DNA from: Bacilli bacterium | GTDB taxonomy: Bacteria > Bacillota_I > Bacilli_A > RFN20 > CAG-826 | DNA: 44,494 nucleotides | Reading direction: 5' to 3' | Assembly (NCBI GenBank): GCA_024680795.1 | Contig: JAILBR010000010.1 | Location: forward strand, 1-44,494 | In this document: positions 35,301-41,380 of the stretch, in pieces | Layout: each line of letters begins with the position of its first letter | Numbering within the stretch: the first letter of the stretch is position 1 | Notes under the pieces: model-generated | What the model was told of the DNA's origin: nothing | Databases searched by the model: none | What the model saw: only the letters and a program-made list of their open reading frames with translations | Program-made: the position numbers and the translations under genes

Positions 35301-35707
35301 CATTACAATATTTATATAATATAAATAAGGATAAGTTAATTCCTTTAAGACATCTATATTTATCCAAACAAAAAGATGTTTCTAATTATCCATTTAGAAA
35401 ATCGATGATTGAAACCGTTTTACTATCTGATGAAGTAGAAGAAATCAAAGATGAAACATTCGCAGAAATGAACTTAGACCATGTGATTATTCCTAAAGGA
35501 GTAAAAACTATTTCTGGTCGTCCATTTAAAGGTGTTTCTCCAAAGAATAAGAGATTAAAAGTATATGTCGCAACCGATGTTAATATCTCTAAAGACGCTG
35601 AAAAGGTTGGTTTACTCGCAAAAGCAGAATTCATCAAAGATAAAGATGAATGGGAAAAGGTGTATCGCGACGATATGAGAATGAGAGGCTTCTATGAAAA
35701 CGATTAA
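29345..35707 (+). CDS. Giant cytoplasmic BspA-like LRR protein
   Basis: A 2120-residue protein, the largest in the window. Residues 1 to about 140 are a helical, non-repeat N-terminal domain (LSDEYVLKTFVTKCDKDEDF; VSPFISQMVEFIKAK). Almost all the rest consists of BspA/TpLRR (LRR_5) units, e.g. IGKNAFENSGL, IPHECFKGCKKL, IGDYALSGT and IKDGAFMNCSSL. A longer unit of about 330 residues occurs at least twice (starting near residues 449 and 780). There is no signal peptide, membrane helix or wall anchor, so it should act inside the cell, most simply as a protein-binding scaffold. The ribosome site is weak (AGG before ATG 29345). It is the first gene of the cluster and overlaps the acidic-protein gene by 14 bp, which links it to the VWA/PP2C/kinase proteins. 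Confidence 0.88.
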   Translation: MDFEKFILSENLANLSDEYVLKTFVTKCDKDEDFIQLFQLRELFNVSPFISQMVEFIKAKDVKGLQSFTFNLMKKYEIAHISCHVYAYFISKTLAALKVKGDEIFWIDPRKNDLSDITYSGNAPTLGMGGYHEKKEDFDIINGRLISIKSDEKIITIPNNLVTSIEGFEDRRGGTSNIIGVLLKKNNVSLLSIPYSVQNIGKEAFKDANTVQTVLFPPTINKIPEGMFKNCVALGRVLASGVSEIGKNAFENSGLSSVGGFSADELEKVQAGAFRNCKQLKKIDLPDTYFSVSSLAGTSSLKLLSFKAHERIKMMKMLFMKDEYDKNPVCTVEHVRVKFPDGKIPAGYFQGLTSLKEIYVDGAITEIGDNAFTNCIELEKLFLEYNGEVIPHECFKGCKKLKSLPAFKNASIISEGAFDGMESLANLQLANEVQIISKNSFKDCKSLQGFPFKYVGDSLPSGAFEGMDNVDITPFLNQIKEFAPYSAANIKIPEGFKIAKDVKKICANAFAGSTFPENFVLSLYPDTIYEEEAFKDTNIKAINYETLKLKTPSGDEIEPYQLFVSSKEEFKQKYQISRIVVNVEEIPENSFSEWENLKLVGIGANVKAIKKGAFANCKLLYSIKNKATGVNIYDEAFMDCINLGAISNDGSESEVLDLSFASFIGANAFKGCAKFKNVDAIKVGKVSPFAFANCVNLSKISVTIAKPYIDMGYKFFNLFNSDIDKFNQEIMLLKEVKVAFPDKEIPEGFFEGLKNVTNIEIEGEINVLGKKAFRNCPELTGFSLNYKGDIFPSYCFEGSPKVEIAKFLSEASVYEAYSLSNLTFPKSFKLSPNLKKVEAHAFENSVFAENFVLELNNNSAFEALSFKGTNIHNIRFSSFELKDGEGKVIKPYQLFEESYEEFDKNYKIARIIISCNDIPEGAFKGWKSLVQVIIDENVKIIPNHCFEDCTSLEGIKFRGDGVILGDRAFYNCNNLSTIKNGVSEEAEENVIDLNFVKKIGAEAFTNCSSFTKINADNVSHIDKLVFAGCENINEVDLKISNRFLVDNRFFEFFADSLDAFNEKFNKLNNITVSVDGYLSESFFEGLKNISSITIKGTLNDIGPRCFKGDENLEELLFLFVGEEIKESTFEGLEKLNAIPNMDNVQVVRKDAFKYCNNLKEINLSDKLILIETGAFKGCSNLVRLESEIYDKEIRDETFKECVNLEYVDLTNIAKVAKSAFEGVEKYNYVISGAIETPISEVFPNAHIKKVKYIGKRIPGQFYSDLKELEEVEFSNLIAIGPYAFEGCELLEKLPDTSSVQYIGDYALSGTAIKEFKVEKDIPYLGVGVFAGDQKLEKLSLPLVDKSLVELFSLEEVEGAKEVVSVDENKYYVPSSLKEVEVTKYSNGGNFAGLDFDIIFKDEIEEIPTGFLSNYTGNIDINFEKVRVIHSSAFENSKIEKLDLPNIEVVEKEAFKNMGELNELSFGKGLVELDESVFNNPNIISVHLVDNDKYSGSDGVILNKETGYILFVNRDACDAIHLEDEAKVILKDAFKGCNLITELYTNRVEEIQTGAFVGLEDLEILHIENKNCKVAPHILEGSNKLKELVVPSLYIDDASVSLNYYLSKCEVKEGLNIQIQSGPLINGFTANYGRISYLDVRGCDLKVIGKNIFKDLEIDHLVLPDEIEEIDEQAFVGAKIKEIESDALEVENNVLYFQDKLILALSDSFEELKIKSGTTYIYPHAFEGFKEIKSLIIEEEEIKLNHVFIKFKLESLRVGEVDFHQEFSGSLSSLKRLSYLGYNLKESSITKFTSLKSIELFNVEEVNPNVLYFDHEIDEIIFENVVSINDYAFGKYDITDNKYVKVKLLKINNEVKEISENAFYNVFINKIELNESSGDYVSSLGAIIDKKKQILLYVQKGDLDEFEYLERLEEIAPFAFYGLNKLTKVHLKDVRDIKDGAFMNCSSLEKVIIGKSLAHLGKHILEGTKVSTLQIPFIGKDVDHPESLQYLYNINKDKLIPLRHLYLSKQKDVSNYPFRKSMIETVLLSDEVEEIKDETFAEMNLDHVIIPKGVKTISGRPFKGVSPKNKRLKVYVATDVNISKDAEKVGLLAKAEFIKDKDEWEKVYRDDMRMRGFYEND
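30346..32560 (+). repeat. Long-period (~1 kb) repeat within the giant LRR gene
   Basis: Blocks recur in the same order. Block A is VRVKFPDGKIPAGYF (about 30349), VKVAFPDKEIPEGFF (about 31551) and ITVSVDGYLSESFF (about 32553). Block B is FKYVGDSLPSGAFEG (about 30700) and LNYKGDIFPSYCFEG (about 31693). Block C is FPENFVLSL and FAENFVLEL; block D is IEPYQLF and IKPYQLF. The B-to-B distance is about 331 codons. This shows internal duplication of many LRR units at once. Identity is partial at protein level. Confidence 0.75.
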
Positions 35708-36998
35708 GTATGATTATGCGATTTTTCCTGAGTTTGCCCTTGTTAATAAATTTGATAAGGATGTTTTAGAAGCGCTTTTAAAGAACTCAAAAAGATATCT
35801 TGTTGATTATGAAGAATTTACTAAGAAAGTAAATGAACGTAGCGAAAATGGTGGAACTAATTTAACACCTAATGAACATTTATTCTTAAAAATTGTTAAG
35901 ACACAGATTTTGCATAATCCTAATAACGACAACATTTATAATGTTGCTTTACAGTTTATCGCTAAAAACATGAAGAGAAATAATATCTTTATTCTCGTTA
36001 AAGACCGCAAAATCGCTGAAGATATGTTCGCTAATATGATTCCAGCTTTTGAAGCACTAAAGAGTGTATTAACTGTTAACTATATTGAAAACGACCGCGT
36101 TGTTGATTATCAAACTAGAAAAGCCAGTGACTTTAAAGTCAAGAGCACCGCTCATCAAGATTTTGATAATAAACGCGATGAAAACGCCGATGCATCTTTA
36201 TTAAAAGAACCTGGTGAAAATGAAGACATCTCTAATACTGGTGTCTTAGAAGAACCTAAAGAAGGGGAAGAAATCGTTGGAAGTAACGATTCTCCAGACC
36301 AAGATCGAAACGCAAACATGCAAGAAGAAATTGCAAATCTCCAAGAGATGTTTGATCGTGATGTCTTTAATAAAGAATATGACTACGCAATTCCGGTTGA
36401 AGAAGATGAAGAAAATGTCGAACCTGAGCCAGTAGTGGAAGAAGATAAGCCTGAACCAAAGCCAGAACCAGAGGTTAAGGAAAAAGAGAAGGTTATAAAA
36501 GAAGAACCTAAAGTTGAGGAAGAAGCACCAAAAGAAAAAGCTAAAGAAGAGCCAAAAGCCGACTTAGCTAGCTTCTTTGAAGTTGAAACTTCAACTGAAC
36601 CCGATGAACCTAAAGCCAAAGAGCCTCAAGTAGAAGAGGTTAAAGAGGAGGTTAAGGAAGAACCTGTTCAAGGATGGCTTGACGATGAAGAAGTGGTTAA
36701 GGAAGAACCTAAAGAAGAGCCTGAAGTAAAAGTGGAAAAAGAAGAACCATTTGAAGGCTGGATAAATGATGATCTTGATGATGAACCTCAAGAAGAAAAA
36801 CCAGTAGAAGAACCTCAAATAGAAGAAAAAGAACCAGAACCAGAGGTCATAGAAGAAAAACCTGAACCTCAGGAAGAAATAAAAGAAGAGCCAAAGGTTG
36901 AAGAAGAACAACCTGTTGAAGAACCTAAAGAGGAAGAAAAGAAGCCGGAAGAAAAAGATAACACATTCAATGATTTCTTCGATGACTTCGATTTCTAA
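35694..36998 (+). CDS. Acidic Glu/Pro/Lys-rich protein with a small N-terminal domain
   Basis: The 434-residue protein has an N-terminal globular domain (about 1-150; YDYAIFPEFALVNKFD, LVDYEEFTKKV, NIFILVKDRKIAEDM) whose strand-helix pattern vaguely recalls PIN-like folds; this is weak. From about residue 165 the chain is disordered and built of E, P, K and V (EEPKVEEEAP-type runs). Embedded in it are two short hydrophobic motifs, QGWLDDEEV (about 326) and EGWINDDLDDE (about 353), and the C-terminus is FNDFFDDFDF. The Trp motifs match the C-termini of the neighbouring VWA proteins. AGAGG precedes ATG 35694, which overlaps the giant LRR gene by 14 bp. VWA-1 follows after 21 bp. A flexible adaptor role is inferred. 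Confidence 0.8.
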   Translation: MKTIKYDYAIFPEFALVNKFDKDVLEALLKNSKRYLVDYEEFTKKVNERSENGGTNLTPNEHLFLKIVKTQILHNPNNDNIYNVALQFIAKNMKRNNIFILVKDRKIAEDMFANMIPAFEALKSVLTVNYIENDRVVDYQTRKASDFKVKSTAHQDFDNKRDENADASLLKEPGENEDISNTGVLEEPKEGEEIVGSNDSPDQDRNANMQEEIANLQEMFDRDVFNKEYDYAIPVEEDEENVEPEPVVEEDKPEPKPEPEVKEKEKVIKEEPKVEEEAPKEKAKEEPKADLASFFEVETSTEPDEPKAKEPQVEEVKEEVKEEPVQGWLDDEEVVKEEPKEEPEVKVEKEEPFEGWINDDLDDEPQEEKPVEEPQIEEKEPEPEVIEEKPEPQEEIKEEPKVEEEQPVEEPKEEEKKPEEKDNTFNDFFDDFDF

Positions 36999-37019
36999 GA
37001 TATAAGGAGGAAATGAATT

Positions 37020-37745
37020 ATGGGAAAATACGCAACAGATGATGATTTAATCTATGTTACATCGACTAGAATTCCAGTTTGTCTATGTATAGACACAAGT
37101 GGTTCGATGAGTGGAAAAGATGGAACCGATAAAAGTAGAATTGAACGTGTTAAAGAAGGTATTGAAGCCTTCTATCAAGAAGTGAGAAATGATGAATTAA
37201 TCGTTGACGCTGCGGAAGTATCAATTGTTGGATTTAATGATGACCCTTATATCGTAAGAGATTTTGGCCTCGTTAAAGAAAATGATAATGGCTTGAAAAC
37301 ACAAATCTCTGCAAGCGGGCAAGGAAATATCGGTGTTGGTGTTTTAGAAGCACTTAACCTCCTTGCTAAAAGAAAAGAGATGTATAAAGAAAATGGAGTG
37401 GATTACTATCAACCATGGATTATCATCATGTCTGATGGGCACTCAACCGGTGATAATGATGTAAGAGGTAACCTTAAGAAAGCACAAGAACAAACTCTTG
37501 AGCTTGAAAAGAATGGCAAACTCAATGTCGTCACCGTCTATATTGGTGGAAGCTTAAACGAAGATACAAAAGCGCAGAGAGATTTAGGTGGTTTTTCAAA
37601 GAAAAACCCAACACAAGAAATCTCCGCGACTAAGTTCTCAGACTTCTTCGTTTGGCTCGGTAAATCTGTCTCAATTGTCGCTGAAGGAAATAGTGATCAA
37701 GTAGCACTTGACTTCACTGACTTAACCGATTGGACTGATTTCTAA
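37020..37745 (+). CDS. TerY-like VWA domain protein 1
   Basis: A 241-residue von Willebrand factor A protein of the TerY type; these bind a metal and partner proteins in the cytoplasm. It opens with the block MGKYATDDDLIYVTST shared by the next three genes. The metal site (MIDAS) has DTSGSM (Asp25, Ser27, Ser29) and the later Asp in IIMSDG. The Thr usually found in the middle element is absent: the segment reads SGQGNIGVG where paralogues have NGGTDMTGG-type sequence. The C-terminus ends LDFTDLTDWTDF. AAGGAGG is a strong ribosome site. It is the most divergent of the four intact copies. Confidence 0.9.
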   Translation: MGKYATDDDLIYVTSTRIPVCLCIDTSGSMSGKDGTDKSRIERVKEGIEAFYQEVRNDELIVDAAEVSIVGFNDDPYIVRDFGLVKENDNGLKTQISASGQGNIGVGVLEALNLLAKRKEMYKENGVDYYQPWIIIMSDGHSTGDNDVRGNLKKAQEQTLELEKNGKLNVVTVYIGGSLNEDTKAQRDLGGFSKKNPTQEISATKFSDFFVWLGKSVSIVAEGNSDQVALDFTDLTDWTDF

Positions 37746-37756
37746 AATTGGTAACT

Positions 37757-37772
37757 ACTTAAGAATTTAAGT
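37757..37772 (+). other. Intercistronic hairpin between VWA-1 and VWA-2
   Basis: ACTTAA (37757-37762) and TTAAGT (37767-37772) form a 6-bp stem with a 4-nt loop, followed by TTTAC. The stem is AT-only. It could modestly affect read-through or mRNA ends, or be chance. Confidence 0.25.
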
Positions 37773-37801
37773 TTTACATACATATTATAAGGAGAAAAAA
37801 T

Positions 37802-38566
37802 ATGGGCAAGTACGCAACAGAAGACGATCTTATCTATAATACTTCGACAAGAATCCCTGTTTGCCTTGTGGTCGATACTTCTAGCTCGATGCTAAGAATT
37901 ACTGATGACCTCACAGGTGTAGCACCTTCCAGACAAGAATTCCGTGATGGACAAATGTGGAATATCTTTGACGGAAACTTTAACACATCGATGACACAAG
38001 TCGTTGAAGGTGTTAATAGATTCTACGATGCGATTAGAGAAGATGAATTAGCTAAAGATAGCTGTGAGATCGCAATTGTTACTTTCGATGATAATGTGAA
38101 AGTCCTCGAAGACTTCCAAACTATCGACCAAAAAGAAACATTTAAAGAACCTCCAACTGGCGATAACACCAACTTAGGTGCCGCTGTTAATAAGGCTCTC
38201 GACTTGTTAGATGAAAGAAAGCAACAATATAAGAGAAACGGGGTTGAATATTATCAACCTTGGATCATCATCTTAACCGATGGTGATGCGACCGATGTAG
38301 AAGTCGCAAAACAAGCACAAGAGAGATGTAGAAGACTTGAAGATGATAAAAAACTTACAGTCTTTGCATTCGCAATTGGTGACGCTGATAAATCAAAATT
38401 ACAACCATTCTCAAGAAGAAAAGTCTTATCAATTAAAGACGACAAAATCAAAGAATTCTTTGAATGGCTCGGTAAATCCGTTTCTATCGTTACAACCACA
38501 CCAACAGGTGAAAAAGTTAAACTCGACACCAATGTTGATGAATGGTTATCACTAGATGATCTTTAA
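37802..38566 (+). CDS. TerY-like VWA domain protein 2
   Basis: A 254-residue paralogue of VWA-1. The opening block is MGKYATEDDLIYNTST. The MIDAS elements are DTSSSM (Asp25), Thr in GDNTNLGAA and Asp in IILTDGDATD, so metal binding should be intact. An insertion of about 25 residues follows the first motif (DDLTGVAPSRQEF, FDGNFNTSM) and is unique to this copy. The C-terminus reads LDTNVDEWLSLDDL. AAGGAGA precedes the ATG. It lies 56 bp after VWA-1 and 21 bp before VWA-3. Confidence 0.9.
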   Translation: MGKYATEDDLIYNTSTRIPVCLVVDTSSSMLRITDDLTGVAPSRQEFRDGQMWNIFDGNFNTSMTQVVEGVNRFYDAIREDELAKDSCEIAIVTFDDNVKVLEDFQTIDQKETFKEPPTGDNTNLGAAVNKALDLLDERKQQYKRNGVEYYQPWIIILTDGDATDVEVAKQAQERCRRLEDDKKLTVFAFAIGDADKSKLQPFSRRKVLSIKDDKIKEFFEWLGKSVSIVTTTPTGEKVKLDTNVDEWLSLDDL

Positions 38567-38587
38567 TATAAAGGAGATATAAATATT

Positions 38588-39259
38588 ATGGGAAAATACG
38601 CAGGCGAAGACGATTTAATTGTTAATACTTCGGCTAGAGTACCAGTCGTCCTCTGTTTGGACGTCAGTGGCTCAATGTATGACTGCATCGGCGAACTCAA
38701 CGATGGTGTTGAAGCATTCTATGAAGCAGTGAGAAAAGATGATGTTGCATCATCATCATGTGAAATTGCTATCGTTACTTTCGGTAGTTCTGTCACAGTT
38801 GCAGAAGATTTTGAACTTGTTGAACACAAATCAAAACCACATTTCAGCGCTAATGGTGGCACTGATATGACTGGTGGTGTTAAGAAAGCTCTAGAACTCT
38901 TAAATGCACGTAAACAAGATTATAAAGACAAAGGTGTTGATTATTATCAACCATGGTTAATCATCATGTCTGATGGTGAACCAAATGACTTAGATTCTGT
39001 TAAAGAACAACAAGCTATCACTTTACAAATGGAAGCAGATAAGAAACTTACTATCTTTGCTATCTTCATTGGTAAAGACCGTGGACAAGAAGTTCTAGCT
39101 GGCTTCTCAAAACGTGGCGCGATGAACTTAAAAGGACATAACTTCGGTGAATTCTTTGAATGGCTCGGAAGAAGTGTCTCTATCGTTTCACAAAGTCAAC
39201 AAGGTGAAAAAGTCACACTTGATAAAGATGTCAGCGGTTGGCTCGACATCGATGTCTAA
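38588..39259 (+). CDS. TerY-like VWA domain protein 3
   Basis: A 223-residue paralogue, the most compact copy. The MIDAS is DVSGSM (Asp25), Thr in NGGTDMTGG and Asp in IIMSDGEPND, all intact. The family block FFEWLGRSVSIVSQSQQG precedes the tail LDKDVSGWLDIDV, which is identical to that of VWA-4. AAAGGAGA is the ribosome site. VWA-3 and VWA-4 look like the most recent duplicates, by their shared tails and matching 21-bp upstream spacing. Confidence 0.92.
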   Translation: MGKYAGEDDLIVNTSARVPVVLCLDVSGSMYDCIGELNDGVEAFYEAVRKDDVASSSCEIAIVTFGSSVTVAEDFELVEHKSKPHFSANGGTDMTGGVKKALELLNARKQDYKDKGVDYYQPWLIIMSDGEPNDLDSVKEQQAITLQMEADKKLTIFAIFIGKDRGQEVLAGFSKRGAMNLKGHNFGEFFEWLGRSVSIVSQSQQGEKVTLDKDVSGWLDIDV

Positions 39260-39280
39260 TAATATTTGGAGGATATAAAA

Positions 39281-39988
39281 ATGGGAAAATACGCAGGCGA
39301 TGACGATCTCGTAGTTAATACTTCGGTTAGAGTTCCAGTTTGTCTATGCTTAGACATCAGTGGATCGATGAGAAAAAACGACGCGATCGACGAATTAAAT
39401 AAAGGTATTGAAGCATTCTATAATTCAGTCCGTAATGACGAACAAAGCGCATCTTCATGTGAAATCGCTATCGTCACCTTTGCTGATGAAGTAGAAGTAA
39501 GAGAAGATTTCTCTTTAATTGAAAGAAAAGAACCAATCCATATCGACTATGTTCCTAATGGCGGTACCGCTTTAGCTCATGGCGTTATGAAATGTTTAGA
39601 GTTATTAGACGCTAGAAAACAAGAATATAAAGACAATGGTGTCGAATACTTCCAACCATGGTTATTAATCATTACTGATGGTAAACCAGGTGATGTTGAA
39701 GACGTTCCAGCTGCTCAAGCAGAAGTCAAAGCACGTATTCTTGATAAGAAATTAACTCTCTTCCCAATCGCAGTTGGTAGTGATGAAGATCCAGAAAAAT
39801 CAAAAGCGATTATGGAAGTCTTAAATGGTTTCTCACCAGCACCAAAAGCTATCCACTTAAGGGATCTCAAATTTGAAGAATTCTTTGAATGGTTAGGAAG
39901 AAGCGTTTCTATCGTTTCTCAAGCAGACCAAGGCGACAAAGTCACTCTTGATAAAGACGTCAGTGGCTGGCTTGATATCGATGTTTAA
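39281..39988 (+). CDS. TerY-like VWA domain protein 4
   Basis: A 235-residue paralogue. The start is ATG 39281, because GGAGG (39268-39272) lies 8 nt before it and the protein then opens with the family block MGKYAGDDDLVVNTS; the in-frame TTG 39266 is part of the ribosome site. The MIDAS is DISGSM (Asp25), Thr in NGGTALAHG and Asp in LIITDGKPGD, intact. It ends LDKDVSGWLDIDV. VWA-5 follows after 19 bp. Confidence 0.92.
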   Translation: MGKYAGDDDLVVNTSVRVPVCLCLDISGSMRKNDAIDELNKGIEAFYNSVRNDEQSASSCEIAIVTFADEVEVREDFSLIERKEPIHIDYVPNGGTALAHGVMKCLELLDARKQEYKDNGVEYFQPWLLIITDGKPGDVEDVPAAQAEVKARILDKKLTLFPIAVGSDEDPEKSKAIMEVLNGFSPAPKAIHLRDLKFEEFFEWLGRSVSIVSQADQGDKVTLDKDVSGWLDIDV

Positions 39989-40007
39989 TTTATAAAATAA
40001 ATTAATT

Positions 40008-40700
40008 ATGGAAGAACCAGAAGAACTACTCTTAGATACAACAACTAGAATTCAAACTATTTTACTAATCGAAAATTCTAACTCAATGAAAGAGAGTTTC
40101 GATTTATTAAAAGCTAAAGTATCTTTGATTATTAATTACTTAAAATCAGATGATGCAACTAGCCAAGCTTTTGCTGAATTAGCGGTCATTGACTATGGCA
40201 AAAACGCTGAAGTAATTGAGCCTTTTAAAGGAATTAAAGAGTATAAAAGACTTAAGCTGATTAGTGATGTAACGGAAGATTCATATAATCTAAATAAGGG
40301 TCTAGCAAAAGCAATAGAACTCTCCTTAGAAAGAAAAGAGTTTTATAAAGAAAATGGCCTTCAATTTTTTCAGCCTTTATTCTTTGTGCTTTTAACTCAC
40401 GACCCTGACGATAAAGAATATTGTTTTTTCGTTAATAACTTTTTCAATAATCATAGTTACAGGAACAAAGGTTCATTAATATTCCTTTATGTTGGGAATG
40501 AATCATTGAAACAAAAATTGGAAGAGATATACCCAAATGGTTACTTTATAAATTTAGAATCCTTTGATGAAAAAAATATTTCTGAAATCTACGAATCAGC
40601 AACATTTATTAGTAGTGATATCGTTCTTCCACCCGATAGCAACAAAGAAACAGTTAAACTCGATGAAGATGTCAATGGTTGGCTTGATGCTGACGTTTAA
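40008..40700 (+). CDS. Divergent VWA-like protein 5, degenerate metal site
   Basis: A 230-residue VWA relative that lacks the MGKYA opening. The first metal motif reads IENSNSM, so Glu22 replaces the key Asp, while the Ser positions are kept. The region around the later Asp reads LLTHDPDD. The strong C-terminal motif LDEDVNGWLDADV is retained and is nearly the same as in VWA-3 and VWA-4, so the tail is under selection even where the metal site has changed. There is no clear Shine-Dalgarno, which suggests lower expression or coupling. Its family membership follows from position, size, tail and the TTTRI block. Confidence 0.8.
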   Translation: MEEPEELLLDTTTRIQTILLIENSNSMKESFDLLKAKVSLIINYLKSDDATSQAFAELAVIDYGKNAEVIEPFKGIKEYKRLKLISDVTEDSYNLNKGLAKAIELSLERKEFYKENGLQFFQPLFFVLLTHDPDDKEYCFFVNNFFNNHSYRNKGSLIFLYVGNESLKQKLEEIYPNGYFINLESFDEKNISEIYESATFISSDIVLPPDSNKETVKLDEDVNGWLDADV

Positions 40701-40708
40701 AAGTAGTT

Positions 40709-41329
40709 ATGAATTATATTTTTGATGAAGAAATGATAGTTGATTATGATTCGGAAATGCCGATTATTCTCTGCATTGATGATTCAAAAAACGCAAAAGA
40801 ATATAAAGATATTTATCTTGAGATAATTAATAAATTATTAAGCACATTAAAAAAGTTTTATAATCCGACTCCATTTATTAATATTGTCTCTCTTGGAAAA
40901 GAACCTAAAACATTATTTAAATATTTTAAAAGTCCAGACATCATATCAGCTGATGAAATTAAGTTAGATTTTGAGCAAGAAGAGGCAAATATATCCAAAG
41001 GAATGTCGTTAGCAAATGAATTAATGAGCGAACAAATGAGTTCAATCAAAGAAAGATTCCTTGAATATACTCGACCATTGATATTATTACTCGATAGCGG
41101 ACATTTAACTGGTGATGAAAAAGATTTAGAGTCGATTAATCAAATTATTAAAGAATCAAAAATGAGTAACAATCAATATAGAAAACATTACATCTATTTT
41201 GAGTTATTCATCAATAAAGATGAATCTGTTTCAAGCAAAATAGAAACGTTTGCTAGAGCAAATTACATACAAAACAAAGATAAAATTATTCCATCATTAG
41301 TGGAATTTATCACTGAACTGCATGGATAA
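40709..41329 (+). CDS. Divergent VWA-like protein 6, tail lost
   Basis: A 206-residue protein, the most diverged of the six. The first metal motif reads CIDDSKNAKEY (Asp24, Ser26, with Asn28 in place of the second Ser), and the later segment is LLLDSGHLTGDE. The opening MNYIFDEEMIVDYDSEMPI corresponds to the DDLI-NTS-R-PV block. Unlike the other copies it ends in SLVEFITELHG with no Trp motif. It starts 8 bp after VWA-5 without a Shine-Dalgarno. Assignment to the VWA fold rests on context and the weak motif match. Confidence 0.65.
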   Translation: MNYIFDEEMIVDYDSEMPIILCIDDSKNAKEYKDIYLEIINKLLSTLKKFYNPTPFINIVSLGKEPKTLFKYFKSPDIISADEIKLDFEQEEANISKGMSLANELMSEQMSSIKERFLEYTRPLILLLDSGHLTGDEKDLESINQIIKESKMSNNQYRKHYIYFELFINKDESVSSKIETFARANYIQNKDKIIPSLVEFITELHG

Positions 41330-41333
41330 TAAA

Positions 41334-41347
41334 CTACATACATGTAG
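41334..41347 (+). other. Perfect palindrome before the PP2C gene
   Basis: CTACAT-AC-ATGTAG is a perfect 6-bp inverted repeat (41334-41339 and 41342-41347) in the 51-bp gap before the PP2C gene. It could be an mRNA hairpin or a protein site; there is no T-run, so it is not a terminator. Confidence 0.3.
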
Positions 41348-41380
41348 GATAAAACAAATACGTAAAGGAGCATAATTATT

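Noticed and set aside
36591-36911. Minus-strand Phe-rich frame of 106 codons
   Set aside because: It is the reverse of Glu/Lys-rich codons (GAA gives TTC); a composition artefact.
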